Below, one piece after another: positions 1-8,121 of a DNA stretch of 35,406 nt. The notes below the pieces were generated by a model. That model was given only the letters and a program-made list of their open reading frames with translations. It was not told the DNA's origin and did not search any database. Origin of the DNA: Phycisphaerae bacterium. Lineage in GTDB: Bacteria > Planctomycetota > Phycisphaerae > Phycisphaerales > SM1A02. The position numbers and the translations under genes were made by a program. The stretch is taken from NCBI GenBank assembly GCA_002711415.1, contig PARI01000004.1, positions 4,698 through 40,103 on the forward strand. Direction: 5' to 3'. Within the stretch, counting starts at the first letter, position 1, and each line of letters opens with the position of its first letter.

Positions 1-1001
1 CGATCGTCAACGGCCGCATCGGCTCACCCAAGATCCTCCAGGAGGCCCTCGGCCTGTCCTCGGCAGCGGCGATTCTCGATGGTGAAGTGCTGGTCGCGGC
101 AACACTGCCCGGCGCGGATGTCCAAGGCGTGCTGGAACATGGAAAGCTGCCGGATTCAGTCCAGATCATTCAAAGCAACGGAGCCCTGGTCCAAAGGCCC
201 TGGGACATGCTCGACAATCTCCGTTCATTCCTTGAATTCGACCTGGCCCTGCTGAGGGAGTCGCCTGGAGTGGCCTGTGTGCTTGATTCAAATGCGATCC
301 TCGTGCCCGGCTCGGTGCACCTGCTCGGTGATCATCCGATCACTGCATCGCCTGGCGCCATGGTGGCTCCTGGAGTCGTCATCGATGCACAGGACGGCCC
401 GGTCCATCTCGGCGTCGACTCGATCATCAGGCCGAATGCGGTCCTTGTTGGCCCGTGCCTGATCGGTGATGGCACGACCATCATCGAGCATGCACTGGTC
501 AAGTCGACGACCTCGATCGGCCCGGTCTGCAAGGTCGGTGGTGAGATCGGAGGTTCGATCATCCAGGGGTGCTCCAACAAGAGCCATGATGGCCATCTCG
601 GCGACGCCTATGTCGGCGAATGGGTCAACTTCGGCGCGGGGACCACGGTCTCCAACCTCATGAATACCTACGGCGAGATCATCACACGTCTCGCTCCGGA
701 GCATCCGCGTGAAAGAACCGGGCGCACCTACCTCGGCCCGATTCTCGGTGACCATGTCAAGATGGCCATTGGAACCAGGCTGATGACCGGTACCGTTCTG
801 GGCACCGGGACGATGGTCGCCTGCAGTTGTCCTCCGCCCACCACGGTTGGTCCATTGCGTTGGATCACCGACAAGGGCGACAGGCCGTATGAAATGGCGA
901 AGTTTGCCGATGTGATGAGAACCGTGATGGCCCGAAGAGGGCGGGAGCCCTCGGTGGCGCTGCTTCGAAGGCTCGATTCGCTCCGGGTCGATCAGGAGTA
1001 G
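1..1001 (+). CDS. GlmU-like sugar nucleotidyltransferase/acyltransferase, C-terminal part (5' end outside window)
   Basis: The reading frame is open from base 3, so the gene begins upstream and about 332 C-terminal residues are visible. The last ~200 residues form a left-handed beta-helix of hexapeptide repeats (for example APGVVI, RPNAVLVG, GDGTTI), followed by the conserved block NKSHDGHLGD and NFGAGTTVSNLMN. That block is typical of the alternative GlmU family, which combines a nucleotidyltransferase domain with a hexapeptide acyltransferase domain, as first known from Bacteroidetes. The expected role is making UDP-N-acetylglucosamine or a related nucleotide sugar for the cell envelope, in the cytoplasm. 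The N-terminal nucleotide-binding signature lies outside the window, so the substrate cannot be judged. The stop codon is 4 bases before the polA start, and the polA ribosome site (AGGAG) lies inside this gene's last codons, which suggests co-transcription. Confidence 0.85.
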   Translation, partial: IVNGRIGSPKILQEALGLSSAAAILDGEVLVAATLPGADVQGVLEHGKLPDSVQIIQSNGALVQRPWDMLDNLRSFLEFDLALLRESPGVACVLDSNAILVPGSVHLLGDHPITASPGAMVAPGVVIDAQDGPVHLGVDSIIRPNAVLVGPCLIGDGTTIIEHALVKSTTSIGPVCKVGGEIGGSIIQGCSNKSHDGHLGDAYVGEWVNFGAGTTVSNLMNTYGEIITRLAPEHPRERTGRTYLGPILGDHVKMAIGTRLMTGTVLGTGTMVACSCPPPTTVGPLRWITDKGDRPYEMAKFADVMRTVMARRGREPSVALLRRLDSLRVDQE

Positions 1002-1005
1002 TCTC

Positions 1006-3822
1006 ATGCAAGAGGGGACCTTCTATCTGATCGATGGCTACGCACAGTTCTTCCGCGCGTTCTATGCGATCAGGACCCCGATGAGTTCGCCGGTCACGCA
1101 TGAGCCCACGAACATGACCTACGGCTACTGCGACATGATGCGGAAGCTTGTCCGCCAGCATGACCCGGCATTCCTCGCCGTGGCACTGGACGTCGGTGGT
1201 GACCAGGAGAACTTTCGTGCCGAGATCTACCCGGAGTACAAGGCCAACCGGAACGAGACACCCGAGGAATTCCCTGTCCAGGTCGATCGCTGCCTGGAAC
1301 TCATGGAGCAGATGGCCGTCCCCGTGTACGGGCACGAGGGAAGCGAGGCCGATGATGTCATTGCGACCATCGTGAAACGGGTCCGTGCCGAACATCCAGA
1401 CATCCGGATCAGGATTATCTCACGCGACAAGGATCTGAGCCAGCTCCTGGATGAGAACGTGGAGCTCTACGACGTCCACAAGGATGAGTCGCTCGATGCG
1501 GCCGGTGTGTTCAAGATCGAGGGAATCACGCCCGACCTCGTGATCGACATGCTCGCCCTGATGGGCGACTCCGTGGACAACATCCAAGGCGTTGATGGAG
1601 TCGGTCCGAAGACCGCTGCGAAGCTGCTGTTCGAATACGGATCCATCGAGGGCATCTACGAGAACATCAGCCAGATCAAGGGCAAGCGCAAGGAGAACCT
1701 GCTCCAGTCACGGGACCGGATGGATCTCAATCGGACGCTGGTCACCCTCGTCGATGACATTCCGATCGACTTCGACCTGGAGCAGGCGAGGTTCGACACC
1801 TCGAAGATCGATGCAACTGGCTTGATCGCGAGCCTTCGCGAGCTGGGCTTTGACAGGCTCACGTCCGAATGGACCCAGATCCTCAATCCCTCCGCATCCA
1901 CCGGGGCCGTCCAGGAAGCGCCGGTGATTCCCGGAGGGCTGTTCGATGGTGCCGGTGAAGCGGCTCAGCAGGCCGATCCCGAGGCCGAGTACATCCTCGT
2001 CTCGGATGCAGCTGCTCTGGAAGGCCTTGTGCAGGAGCTTTCCTCGGCGAAGGAGATCACTCTGGACACCGAGACTGATGGGCTCAGGCCGCGTTCCTCG
2101 GCCCTGGCGGGCCTGAGCTTCAGCCATGAGCAGGGCAGGGCCTTCTACGTGCCGGTGAACAGCCCTGAGCCAGGGGAACACCTTGGCAGGGACGTCGTCC
2201 TGGAAGCCCTTCGACCGGTTCTCGAATCCGGAGAGCGGACGATCGTCGGCCACAACCTGAAGTTCGACCTCAACGTCCTTCGGGCCAATGGTGTCGATGT
2301 TGCCGGCCCCTTCTTCGACACGCTCGTGGCCGACCACGTCATCGAGCCGCTGCGATCCAGCCACGGACTGGACTTCGTGGTGCAGGACCTTCTCGGGTAC
2401 GAGTGCATACCCATCCAGTCGTTGATCGGTCGCGGAAAATCGCAGAAGAAGTTCAGCGAGGTTCCTCTGGTCCAGGCCGCTCCCTATGCAGCAGAGGATG
2501 CCGACATGACGCATCGAATCGGGATCGAGCTGGACAACCAGTTGCATGACGATCCCGACCTGGACGAGCTGTTCCACCAGCTGGAGATGCCCCTGGTCCA
2601 GGTGCTCGCATCCATGGAGTACGCGGGCATCACCGTGGATCCGGATGAACTTCGGCGTCAACGGGACAGACTCGAGCAACAGGCGGCAACCCTTCGACAG
2701 CAGATCATCGACGCCTCGCCGAGGCCGTTCAATCCGGACTCTCCGAAGCAGCTGGCATCGGTACTCTTCGATGCCATCGATGCCGATCCGCCAGGACTCG
2801 GACTCAAGCCCGTGAAGAAGCGCAAGACCGGTCCCAGTACGGATTCGGAGGTCCTGGACAAGCTGGAATCGGATCCGCTCGTATCCACGCCGATTCCGGG
2901 CCTGGTTCTCGAGTATCGAAAGCTCACGAAGTTGATCGGCACCTACCTCGTGGCTCTCGAGGAAGCGATCGACCCGGGCACTGGTCGGGTGCATGCTTCG
3001 TTTCACCAGGCAGGCACCGCCACCGGCAGGTTGTCCAGTTCCGACCCGAACCTCCAGAACATCCCCATCAGGACGGAAGCCGGTCGAGCCATCCGCAGGG
3101 CGTTCATCGCCGCGGAAGGTTGCCGCCTTGTGACTGCCGACTACTCCCAGATCGAACTGAGGATCCTGGCGCATCTCAGTGGTGATGAGTCCATGATCAA
3201 TGCGTTCAAGTCAGGGGAGGACATCCATGTGACCGTCGCCGCAGAGGTCTTCGGAGTCACGCCCGACTCGGTCACTTCCCAGCAGCGTGATGCCGCCAAG
3301 ATGGTGAACTTTGGGATCGTGTACGGCGTTACGCCATACGGTCTGGCTCGACGACTCGGTGATGACTGGTCAAATGCAAGGGCTGCCGACCTGATCGATC
3401 GCTACAAGGAACGTTTTCCGGGAATCCAGTCGTTCATGGATCAATGCATCGAGGAGGCTCACCACGATGGATATGTCCAGACGATCATGGGACGAAGGCG
3501 TCCTGTGCAGTACCTTGAATCCGGCCGCTCCCAGGCCGAGCAGAGTCTCGGCGAACGGATCGCAATCAACACGGTGGTCCAGGGATCGGCTGCCGACCTG
3601 ATCAAGAAGGCGATGATCCTGTTGAGTCCGCGACTGAGCCACCTGGATGAATCTGCACAGCTTCTGTTGCAGATTCATGATGAGCTCGTGCTGGAAGTCC
3701 GTGAATCACTGGCCGAGCAAGGGAGGGATCTGCTGGTTGAGGTGATGCAGAACGCCATGGCCCTGGAGGTGCCCCTGGTCGTGGAGGCATCGATATCGGA
3801 ACGCTGGGACGAGGCCAAGTAG
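1006..3822 (+). CDS. polA: DNA polymerase I
   Basis: Family A polymerase of 938 aa, close to the 928 aa of E. coli PolA, acting in Okazaki fragment processing and repair. Three domains are visible. The 5' nuclease covers about residues 1-290 (DGYAQFFRAFYAI near 9, DKDLSQLLD near 143, and the helix-hairpin-helix GVDGVGPKTAAKLL near 200). A 3'-5' exonuclease follows, with all three Exo motifs intact: LDTETDG near 352, HNLKFDLN near 415 and YAAEDADMTH near 494, so proofreading should be active. The polymerase domain has motif A (DYSQIELRILAH near 711), motif B (RDAAKMVNFGIVYG near 761, with Phe at the dideoxynucleotide-discriminating position) and motif C (QIHDELVLEV near 889). The ATG is preceded by AGGAG at good spacing. 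Confidence 0.98.
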   Translation: MQEGTFYLIDGYAQFFRAFYAIRTPMSSPVTHEPTNMTYGYCDMMRKLVRQHDPAFLAVALDVGGDQENFRAEIYPEYKANRNETPEEFPVQVDRCLELMEQMAVPVYGHEGSEADDVIATIVKRVRAEHPDIRIRIISRDKDLSQLLDENVELYDVHKDESLDAAGVFKIEGITPDLVIDMLALMGDSVDNIQGVDGVGPKTAAKLLFEYGSIEGIYENISQIKGKRKENLLQSRDRMDLNRTLVTLVDDIPIDFDLEQARFDTSKIDATGLIASLRELGFDRLTSEWTQILNPSASTGAVQEAPVIPGGLFDGAGEAAQQADPEAEYILVSDAAALEGLVQELSSAKEITLDTETDGLRPRSSALAGLSFSHEQGRAFYVPVNSPEPGEHLGRDVVLEALRPVLESGERTIVGHNLKFDLNVLRANGVDVAGPFFDTLVADHVIEPLRSSHGLDFVVQDLLGYECIPIQSLIGRGKSQKKFSEVPLVQAAPYAAEDADMTHRIGIELDNQLHDDPDLDELFHQLEMPLVQVLASMEYAGITVDPDELRRQRDRLEQQAATLRQQIIDASPRPFNPDSPKQLASVLFDAIDADPPGLGLKPVKKRKTGPSTDSEVLDKLESDPLVSTPIPGLVLEYRKLTKLIGTYLVALEEAIDPGTGRVHASFHQAGTATGRLSSSDPNLQNIPIRTEAGRAIRRAFIAAEGCRLVTADYSQIELRILAHLSGDESMINAFKSGEDIHVTVAAEVFGVTPDSVTSQQRDAAKMVNFGIVYGVTPYGLARRLGDDWSNARAADLIDRYKERFPGIQSFMDQCIEEAHHDGYVQTIMGRRRPVQYLESGRSQAEQSLGERIAINTVVQGSAADLIKKAMILLSPRLSHLDESAQLLLQIHDELVLEVRESLAEQGRDLLVEVMQNAMALEVPLVVEASISERWDEAK

Positions 3823-3851
3823 CCATAAACATCAACGCCACGGCGGTTTAC

Positions 3852-3879
3852 TTGACCATGGATGGGGACGTGTTACAGT
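3852..3879 (+). promoter_or_regulatory. Probable promoter of tRNA-Asp
   Basis: TTGACC (3852-3857), a 16-base spacer, then TACAGT (3874-3879). The expected start of transcription falls a few bases before the tRNA at 3891. The position between polA and the tRNA supports it, but the -10 box matches the consensus at only four of six positions. Confidence 0.5.
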
Positions 3880-3890
3880 ACCGGCTCGCA

Positions 3891-3965
3891 GGGGCGGTAG
3901 CTCAATTGGTTTAGAGTACCGGCCTGTCACGCCGGTGGTTGCGGGTTCGAGTCCCGTCCGCCTCG
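3891..3965 (+). tRNA. tRNA-Asp (anticodon GTC)
   Basis: A complete cloverleaf can be folded by eye. The acceptor stem is GGGGCGG/CCGCCTC with one G-U pair and discriminator G. The anticodon stem CCGGC/GCCGG encloses loop CTGTCAC with anticodon GTC at 3926-3928. The T arm is GCGGG-TTCGAGT-CCCGT. CCA is not encoded. A hairpin terminator follows directly. Confidence 0.97.
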
Positions 3966-3975
3966 TTCCTGTGAA

Positions 3976-4010
3976 AAGCCCCGTCCATGCATGGTCGGGG
4001 CTTGTTTCTT
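3976..4010. terminator. Bidirectional rho-independent terminator
   Basis: Perfect 8-bp stem AAGCCCCG (3976-3983) / CGGGGCTT (3996-4003). It is followed on the + strand by GTTTCTT and, read on the - strand, by TTTTC. It can end tRNA-Asp on the + strand and the thioredoxin-like gene (stop at 4021) on the - strand. Confidence 0.75.
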
Positions 4011-4020
4011 CCATGGTCGG

Positions 4021-4587
4021 TCATTCTCCGGCGGCGGCGGGTTGCTTCCACTTGATGTTGCAGCCGAGGCTTGGCTTCTGATCCTGCGGGACCGCCTCGC
4101 CAGCAACCAACGCTTCGATCGCCGCCCTCAGGTCCTTTCCTGTCACGGGAATGCCGCTGTCGGGCCGACTGTCATCGAGCTGGCCCCGGTAGACAAGGCG
4201 ATGATCCCGATCGTAGAGAAAGAAATCCGGAGTGCATGCGGCATCAAATGACCTGGCGACCTCCTGGGTTTCGTCGAATACATAGGGAAAGGCGAAGCCA
4301 TTGTCCGCGGCCAGTTCGGCCATCTTTTCCGGGCGGTCATCCGGGTGGGTCGTGATGTCGTTTGAATTGATCGCGACCATGCCGATCGAGCCACCGTAGT
4401 CACGGCCCAATGAGGCCAGTTGGTCGAGCACGTGTACGACGAAGGGGCAGTGGTTGCAGATGAACATCACAAGGACCGGGGTGTTCTTGAAATCCTCGCT
4501 GGAGCACCAGTTGGCGTCATGGTCGGCCAGCCTGAATCCCGGCATGGGGGTTCCGAGGTTCTGCATCGTGGAGGGTGTTCGTGCCAT
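4021..4587 (-). CDS. Thioredoxin/peroxiredoxin-like protein (AhpC/TSA-type fold)
   Basis: A 188-aa cytoplasmic protein with a thioredoxin-like fold. The sequence FICNHCPFV puts a CxxC redox pair at C44/C47. The following pattern (VAINSND, then DDRPEKM, PYVFDE, TPDFFLYD, YRGQLDDSRP and a C-terminal SLGCNIKW with a further Cys) is that of a widespread peroxiredoxin-like family of proteobacteria and cyanobacteria whose exact substrate is unknown. No signal peptide is present. The ATG is preceded by AGGAG. The gene stands alone, divergent from the zinc-ribbon/VIT pair, and ends at a shared hairpin terminator. A thiol-disulfide or peroxide-reducing role is inferred from the fold only. Confidence 0.85.
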   Translation of the reverse strand: MARTPSTMQNLGTPMPGFRLADHDANWCSSEDFKNTPVLVMFICNHCPFVVHVLDQLASLGRDYGGSIGMVAINSNDITTHPDDRPEKMAELAADNGFAFPYVFDETQEVARSFDAACTPDFFLYDRDHRLVYRGQLDDSRPDSGIPVTGKDLRAAIEALVAGEAVPQDQKPSLGCNIKWKQPAAAGE

Positions 4588-4664
4588 CGATCGGATCTCC
4601 TGTATTGGCGTGCCGAGTATACGCCGGTGCCATGATTCTCGCGAAGACGTATGATGTCATTGCC

Positions 4665-4916
4665 ATGAGATTCGATCAGGATGAAGGACCTTCAGAAGCC
4701 GATATCGATCGGTTCGATTCCGATGTCGCCCTCTGTCCCAAGTGCGGCAAGGAAGTCTACGACCAGACGGAGACCTGTCCGCATTGCGGGAGTTGGCTCG
4801 AAGGCGGTGCCGTCCGGGAAGGACGAACCGACGACGAAGTCTGGTGGCGTTCCAAGTGGATGGTCCTGCTGGCGCTGCTGGCGATGGCGGCGTTCGCATT
4901 CCTGGTACTCAGGTAG
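4665..4916 (+). CDS. Small zinc-ribbon protein with a C-terminal membrane anchor
   Basis: An 83-aa protein. The N-terminal half has two CxxC knuckles, CPKCGKEVY and CPHCGSWL, forming a classic zinc ribbon. After an acidic, polar linker the last ~20 residues (KWMVLLALLAMAAFAFLVLR) form a single transmembrane helix, so the ribbon should face the cytoplasm. The start was placed at the ATG beginning MRFDQDEG. An in-frame ATG at 4632 is possible, and neither has a clear ribosome site. The VIT-family transporter starts 11 bases downstream, so the two are probably co-transcribed. The ribbon protein could be an accessory subunit or metal-responsive partner of that transporter, but this rests on adjacency alone. 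I do not recognise a named family. Confidence 0.75.
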   Translation: MRFDQDEGPSEADIDRFDSDVALCPKCGKEVYDQTETCPHCGSWLEGGAVREGRTDDEVWWRSKWMVLLALLAMAAFAFLVLR

Positions 4917-4927
4917 AAGGGGATCTG

Positions 4928-5440
4928 ATGCGCACCAAGCACAAGGCCGTTGATCCGGTGGACATGGACGACAACCAGAGGAAGTTCGTGCTCCAGGTCG
5001 TCCAGCCGGGTCTGGCCGGGCTGATGGACGGTTCGGTGTCGACTCTGGCGCCGATCTTCGCCGCGGCATTTGCAACCAAGGACAACTGGCAGACCTTTCT
5101 GGTCGGCATGGCCGCCGCCGTTGGGGCAGGCGTGAGCATGGCGTTTGCCGAGGCATTGTCCGATGACGGCAAGATCTCGGGACGAGGCCATCCATGGCTG
5201 CGTGGGCCGATCTGCGGCGTGATGACCTTCATCGGTGGTGTTGGACACACGATCCCGTTCCTGCTGCCCGGATTTCACCTGGCCTTCATCGTGGCGACGA
5301 TCGTCGTCATCGTCGAGCTGATCGCGATCGCGATCATCCGGAACAAGTACATGGACACGCCGTTCCTGTCGGCTGCATTCCAGACCATCGTCGGGGGCGC
5401 GATCGTCTTCGCGTGTGGGATCGCCATCGGCCTGGCCTGA
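4928..5440 (+). CDS. VIT1/CCC1-family metal transporter (probable Fe/Mn exporter)
   Basis: A 170-aa integral membrane protein with about five transmembrane helices. The stretch GLMDGSVSTLAPIFAAAFAT, the segment GVSMAFAEALSDDGKISGRG and GVGHTIPFLLPG closely match the C-terminal half of MbfA/erythrin-VIT proteins, which export iron or manganese from the cytoplasm of rhizobia. The N-terminal ferritin-like domain of MbfA is missing, leaving only the membrane channel. The start at 4928 is set by AAGGGG just upstream; the longer open frame 5' of it overlaps the zinc-ribbon gene and was rejected. The gene is convergent with, and directly abuts, the Mn/Zn ABC importer operon, so an exporter and an importer of related metals sit tail to tail. 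The metal specificity is not proven. Confidence 0.85.
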   Translation: MRTKHKAVDPVDMDDNQRKFVLQVVQPGLAGLMDGSVSTLAPIFAAAFATKDNWQTFLVGMAAAVGAGVSMAFAEALSDDGKISGRGHPWLRGPICGVMTFIGGVGHTIPFLLPGFHLAFIVATIVVIVELIAIAIIRNKYMDTPFLSAAFQTIVGGAIVFACGIAIGLA

Positions 5441-6790
5441 TCAGTCCTTCTCGCTGCCGGGAATCGGCCTGCCATGCGGATCGGTCCGATCCCCTGATGA
5501 CTCTTCGGCGAGTCGCGACTGCATTTCAGGACTGGTCACGTGCTCCAGCATCATCGCGGTTTCGTGAACGTGATCGTCCTGGAGTCCGACCTGGTCGCTC
5601 AGGTATCGTTCCCAGAGTCGATGGCTCCTGACAAGCTGGCTTGCCTCCCGTCGTCCGGATTCACGAAGCTGAACGCCTTCGGGAGCGATCTGGATCCGTT
5701 GTGTACTCAGTAGCTTTCCAAGGGCCCGTGACACCATCGCCCGCCCATGGCCACCAGCCTCGGCTGCTCGGGCCAGCAGGGTGCCGGACGAGATCTGGTG
5801 CTGGTTGGCCTCCTCCATTCGGAACAGCAATCCGAGCAGGTCCTCCTGGGCGACCTGAAGTCGATGACGTCGTCTCCTGGCGGCCTGGGCCAGGATGCCG
5901 GGTCCCGGTGCGATGAGGATGACCAATGCAAGCAACACCACGAGGCTCACGGTCATCATCCCGGCGGTGTTGGTCGATTCATATCCGACGATGCGTGGCA
6001 GTGTGATTGCTCCGACATGGCCAATTATCGAGGCCACCACCCCGATCAGCATGCACCACCAGAGCATGCCGGTGAACCGGTCGCTGAGCAACCTGGCGAT
6101 CACTGGCGGTATCACGAGCATCGCCAGGACGAGGATGCTGCCAACCGATTCGAACGCGGCCACGGTCGTCACGGCGACCATCGTCATGATCAGGGCATTG
6201 AGCAGTTCGGGCTTGAAGTCGATGCTCCGGCTGAACTGGGGATCGAAGCTGGCCATCCTCAGTTCCTTCAAGAGCACCAGGCAGATTCCGAGATTCACGA
6301 TCCACACGATGCCCAGGGACAGTGCCGCACGTGGTATGTCGATCCCGCCGACACGGATCACATCCAGCGGGGCCAGGGCGATCTCACCGTAGAGGACGCA
6401 ATGAGGATCCAGTTCAACGCTGTCTGCGGCAACGACGATCAGGAGGATCCCCAGGGCGAAGAGTGTCGTGAACACGACGCCAATGGCGCCAGATCGCTCG
6501 ACCCTGAGCCACTGGGAGAGCCACTGGCTCGCCAATGCCGTCAGAAGCCCAGCCAGTGCAGCACCAATGAACATGATCGTGCTGGAACGTGTTGAACTCA
6601 CGAGGAACGCGATGACGATTCCAGGAAGGACGCCATGGGAGATCGCGTCGCCCATCATGCTCATTCTTCGAAGGACAAGGAAGCAGCCGCAACTGGCACA
6701 GGCCATCGCGCAGAGGGCTCCGATGGCTACGATCCACGTGTCCAGGTAGGACCAGTCAGACAAGACGAGCGCCATGGTGTGGACGTTCAT
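5441..6790 (-). CDS. Mn/Zn ABC transporter permease fused to a DtxR-type metal-sensing module (permease 1)
   Basis: A 449-aa protein. Residues ~1-300 are an ABC-3 (ZnuB/MntB/TroC) permease with about eight or nine hydrophobic helices, the conserved RRMSMMGDAISHGVLPGI near 41-58, and ESVGSILVLAMLVIPPVIAR near 214-233. After a basic junction (ARRRRHR, 304-310) the chain continues with a winged-helix-like segment (~315-380) and the DtxR/MntR dimerisation and metal-binding pattern: HRLWERYL, VHETAMMLEHV, DPHGRPIPG. Residues equivalent to DtxR H79, E83, H98, C102, E105 and H106 are H390, E394, H409, M413, E416 and H417, so only the Cys is changed (to Met). The ordinary permease is ~280 aa, so the last ~140 aa are an added domain. 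The ATG overlaps the stop of permease 2 (ATGA). The stop codon abuts that of the VIT gene. Confidence 0.93.
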   Translation of the reverse strand: MNVHTMALVLSDWSYLDTWIVAIGALCAMACASCGCFLVLRRMSMMGDAISHGVLPGIVIAFLVSSTRSSTIMFIGAALAGLLTALASQWLSQWLRVERSGAIGVVFTTLFALGILLIVVAADSVELDPHCVLYGEIALAPLDVIRVGGIDIPRAALSLGIVWIVNLGICLVLLKELRMASFDPQFSRSIDFKPELLNALIMTMVAVTTVAAFESVGSILVLAMLVIPPVIARLLSDRFTGMLWWCMLIGVVASIIGHVGAITLPRIVGYESTNTAGMMTVSLVVLLALVILIAPGPGILAQAARRRRHRLQVAQEDLLGLLFRMEEANQHQISSGTLLARAAEAGGHGRAMVSRALGKLLSTQRIQIAPEGVQLRESGRREASQLVRSHRLWERYLSDQVGLQDDHVHETAMMLEHVTSPEMQSRLAEESSGDRTDPHGRPIPGSEKD

Positions 6791-8121
6791 GTTGAGGGAT
6801 CCTCGATCTCCAGGTGGTGGGGGCTTCGCGGTTCCTCTCCTGGCTGAAGCAGTGTCTCGAGCCTGCGAACCATGGACGCATCGAGAAAGTGCTCGACATC
6901 GTCGGCATCGCGGTCAACATGGGTGGGGTCGATCATGGCATGGTGGATCAGGTACAACTCCCAGAGCCTGTGCCGACGAGTCAGTTGACGGCCAAGTTCC
7001 AGTCCGGCCCTGGTCAGACGCAGCTCGTCTTCGGTCTGCAGGATGAAGCCCCTGCGTCGAGCCAACCTGATGATCGATTCAAGGGTCGGGGTTCTCCAGG
7101 TGCGAATGCCGGAGAGAAACTCCTTTGAGACGGTGGCATCCTTGTTATGCTCAGACTGCTCGTACATGGCGCGAAGAAGGTGATCGATTCCGGTCTTCCT
7201 GCGAGATCTACGTCGGGTCAGCAGAGACTTGACCAGGCCACGATCGGCCCCAAAGAGCAGGCTCGTGATGAAGATCGCTGAGCAGACCAGGACGATCACG
7301 GCACCTGAAGGCAGGTTGGAGACCAGCGAAGTGATGCCACCGCCGATGACCGCTCCGGCAAAGCCGATGATCGCCGAGACCAGCATCATTCGGCCAAAGT
7401 GATGGGTCCAGAACCTTGCGGAAACCGGTGGAATGATCAGGAGGGCGACCACCAGGATCAGACCGACCGCGTGAAGGCCGACGACGGTCACCAGGATGAC
7501 CATGCACAAGCTGACTCCGTCGATCGCCCAGACCGGCCACCCGCTCCCTCGAGCGAATGACGCATCGAAACAGATCAGACGAAGCTCCTTCAGCAGGAGA
7601 ACGCACGTCGTGATCATGAGCACGGCACAGGCGGCGATGAGCCAGGTGTCAGATGCCCTGATCGTGGCGGCCTTCCCATAGATGAATGAATCAAGTCCTC
7701 CAGCATTTCCATTCGGGGCCTGCTGGAGGATTCCAAGCAGGACGACGCCCAGTCCAAACCAGCCACTGAGGACGATCGCCAATGCGGCATCTGGCCTGAT
7801 TCTCGGAACCTTCAGCAGGAGCAGATAGGTTCCCAGACTCGCCAGGGCGGTCATGCAGGCCGACGGCAGTAGGACCCACGGTGATCGTGCGTCCATGCCC
7901 AGGCTCCCGGCAATCAGGAATCCGATGCAGAGCCCCGGAAGCGTCGCATGGCTCATGGCATCACTGAGAAGGGCTCGCTTTCGCAGCAGCAGCAGCGTGC
8001 CGGCACACCCGGCTGAAGCGCCGAGCAATCCCACGGCGATGAGCACGACGCGAGTGTTGTACTGGGACAGCGTCAGCAGTTCGAGCAGATCGCTGGACAA
8101 CGTGTCCGTGGCGGCGATCAA
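6787..8121 (-). CDS. Mn/Zn ABC transporter permease fused to a DtxR-type metal-sensing module (permease 2)
   Basis: A 444-aa protein with the same plan as permease 1. Residues ~1-295 are the ABC-3 permease (LLSDAMSHATLPGLCIG near 51-67, GLILVVALLIIPPVSARF near 220-237). A basic stretch (TRRRSRRKT, 302-310) leads into a DtxR-like part: LLRAMYEQSE, a helix-turn-helix-like region (~330-362), RHRLWELYL and DRDADDVEHFLD. The positions equal to DtxR H79, E83, H98, C102, E105 and H106 are H384, E388, D403, D407, E410 and H411, so two ligands are Asp, an oxygen-rich set reminiscent of Mn sensors. The start is TTG at 8121, preceded by AGGGGGG and overlapping the ATPase stop codon (TTGA). The two permeases should pair in the membrane and place both sensor modules at the cytoplasmic face, next to the ATPase. 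Confidence 0.93.
   Translation of the reverse strand: MIAATDTLSSDLLELLTLSQYNTRVVLIAVGLLGASAGCAGTLLLLRKRALLSDAMSHATLPGLCIGFLIAGSLGMDARSPWVLLPSACMTALASLGTYLLLLKVPRIRPDAALAIVLSGWFGLGVVLLGILQQAPNGNAGGLDSFIYGKAATIRASDTWLIAACAVLMITTCVLLLKELRLICFDASFARGSGWPVWAIDGVSLCMVILVTVVGLHAVGLILVVALLIIPPVSARFWTHHFGRMMLVSAIIGFAGAVIGGGITSLVSNLPSGAVIVLVCSAIFITSLLFGADRGLVKSLLTRRRSRRKTGIDHLLRAMYEQSEHNKDATVSKEFLSGIRTWRTPTLESIIRLARRRGFILQTEDELRLTRAGLELGRQLTRRHRLWELYLIHHAMIDPTHVDRDADDVEHFLDASMVRRLETLLQPGEEPRSPHHLEIEDPST

Noticed and set aside
1708-3174. 488-aa open frame antisense to polA
   Set aside because: Shadow of the GC-rich third positions of polA; no motif, no ribosome site, and the sense gene is certain.
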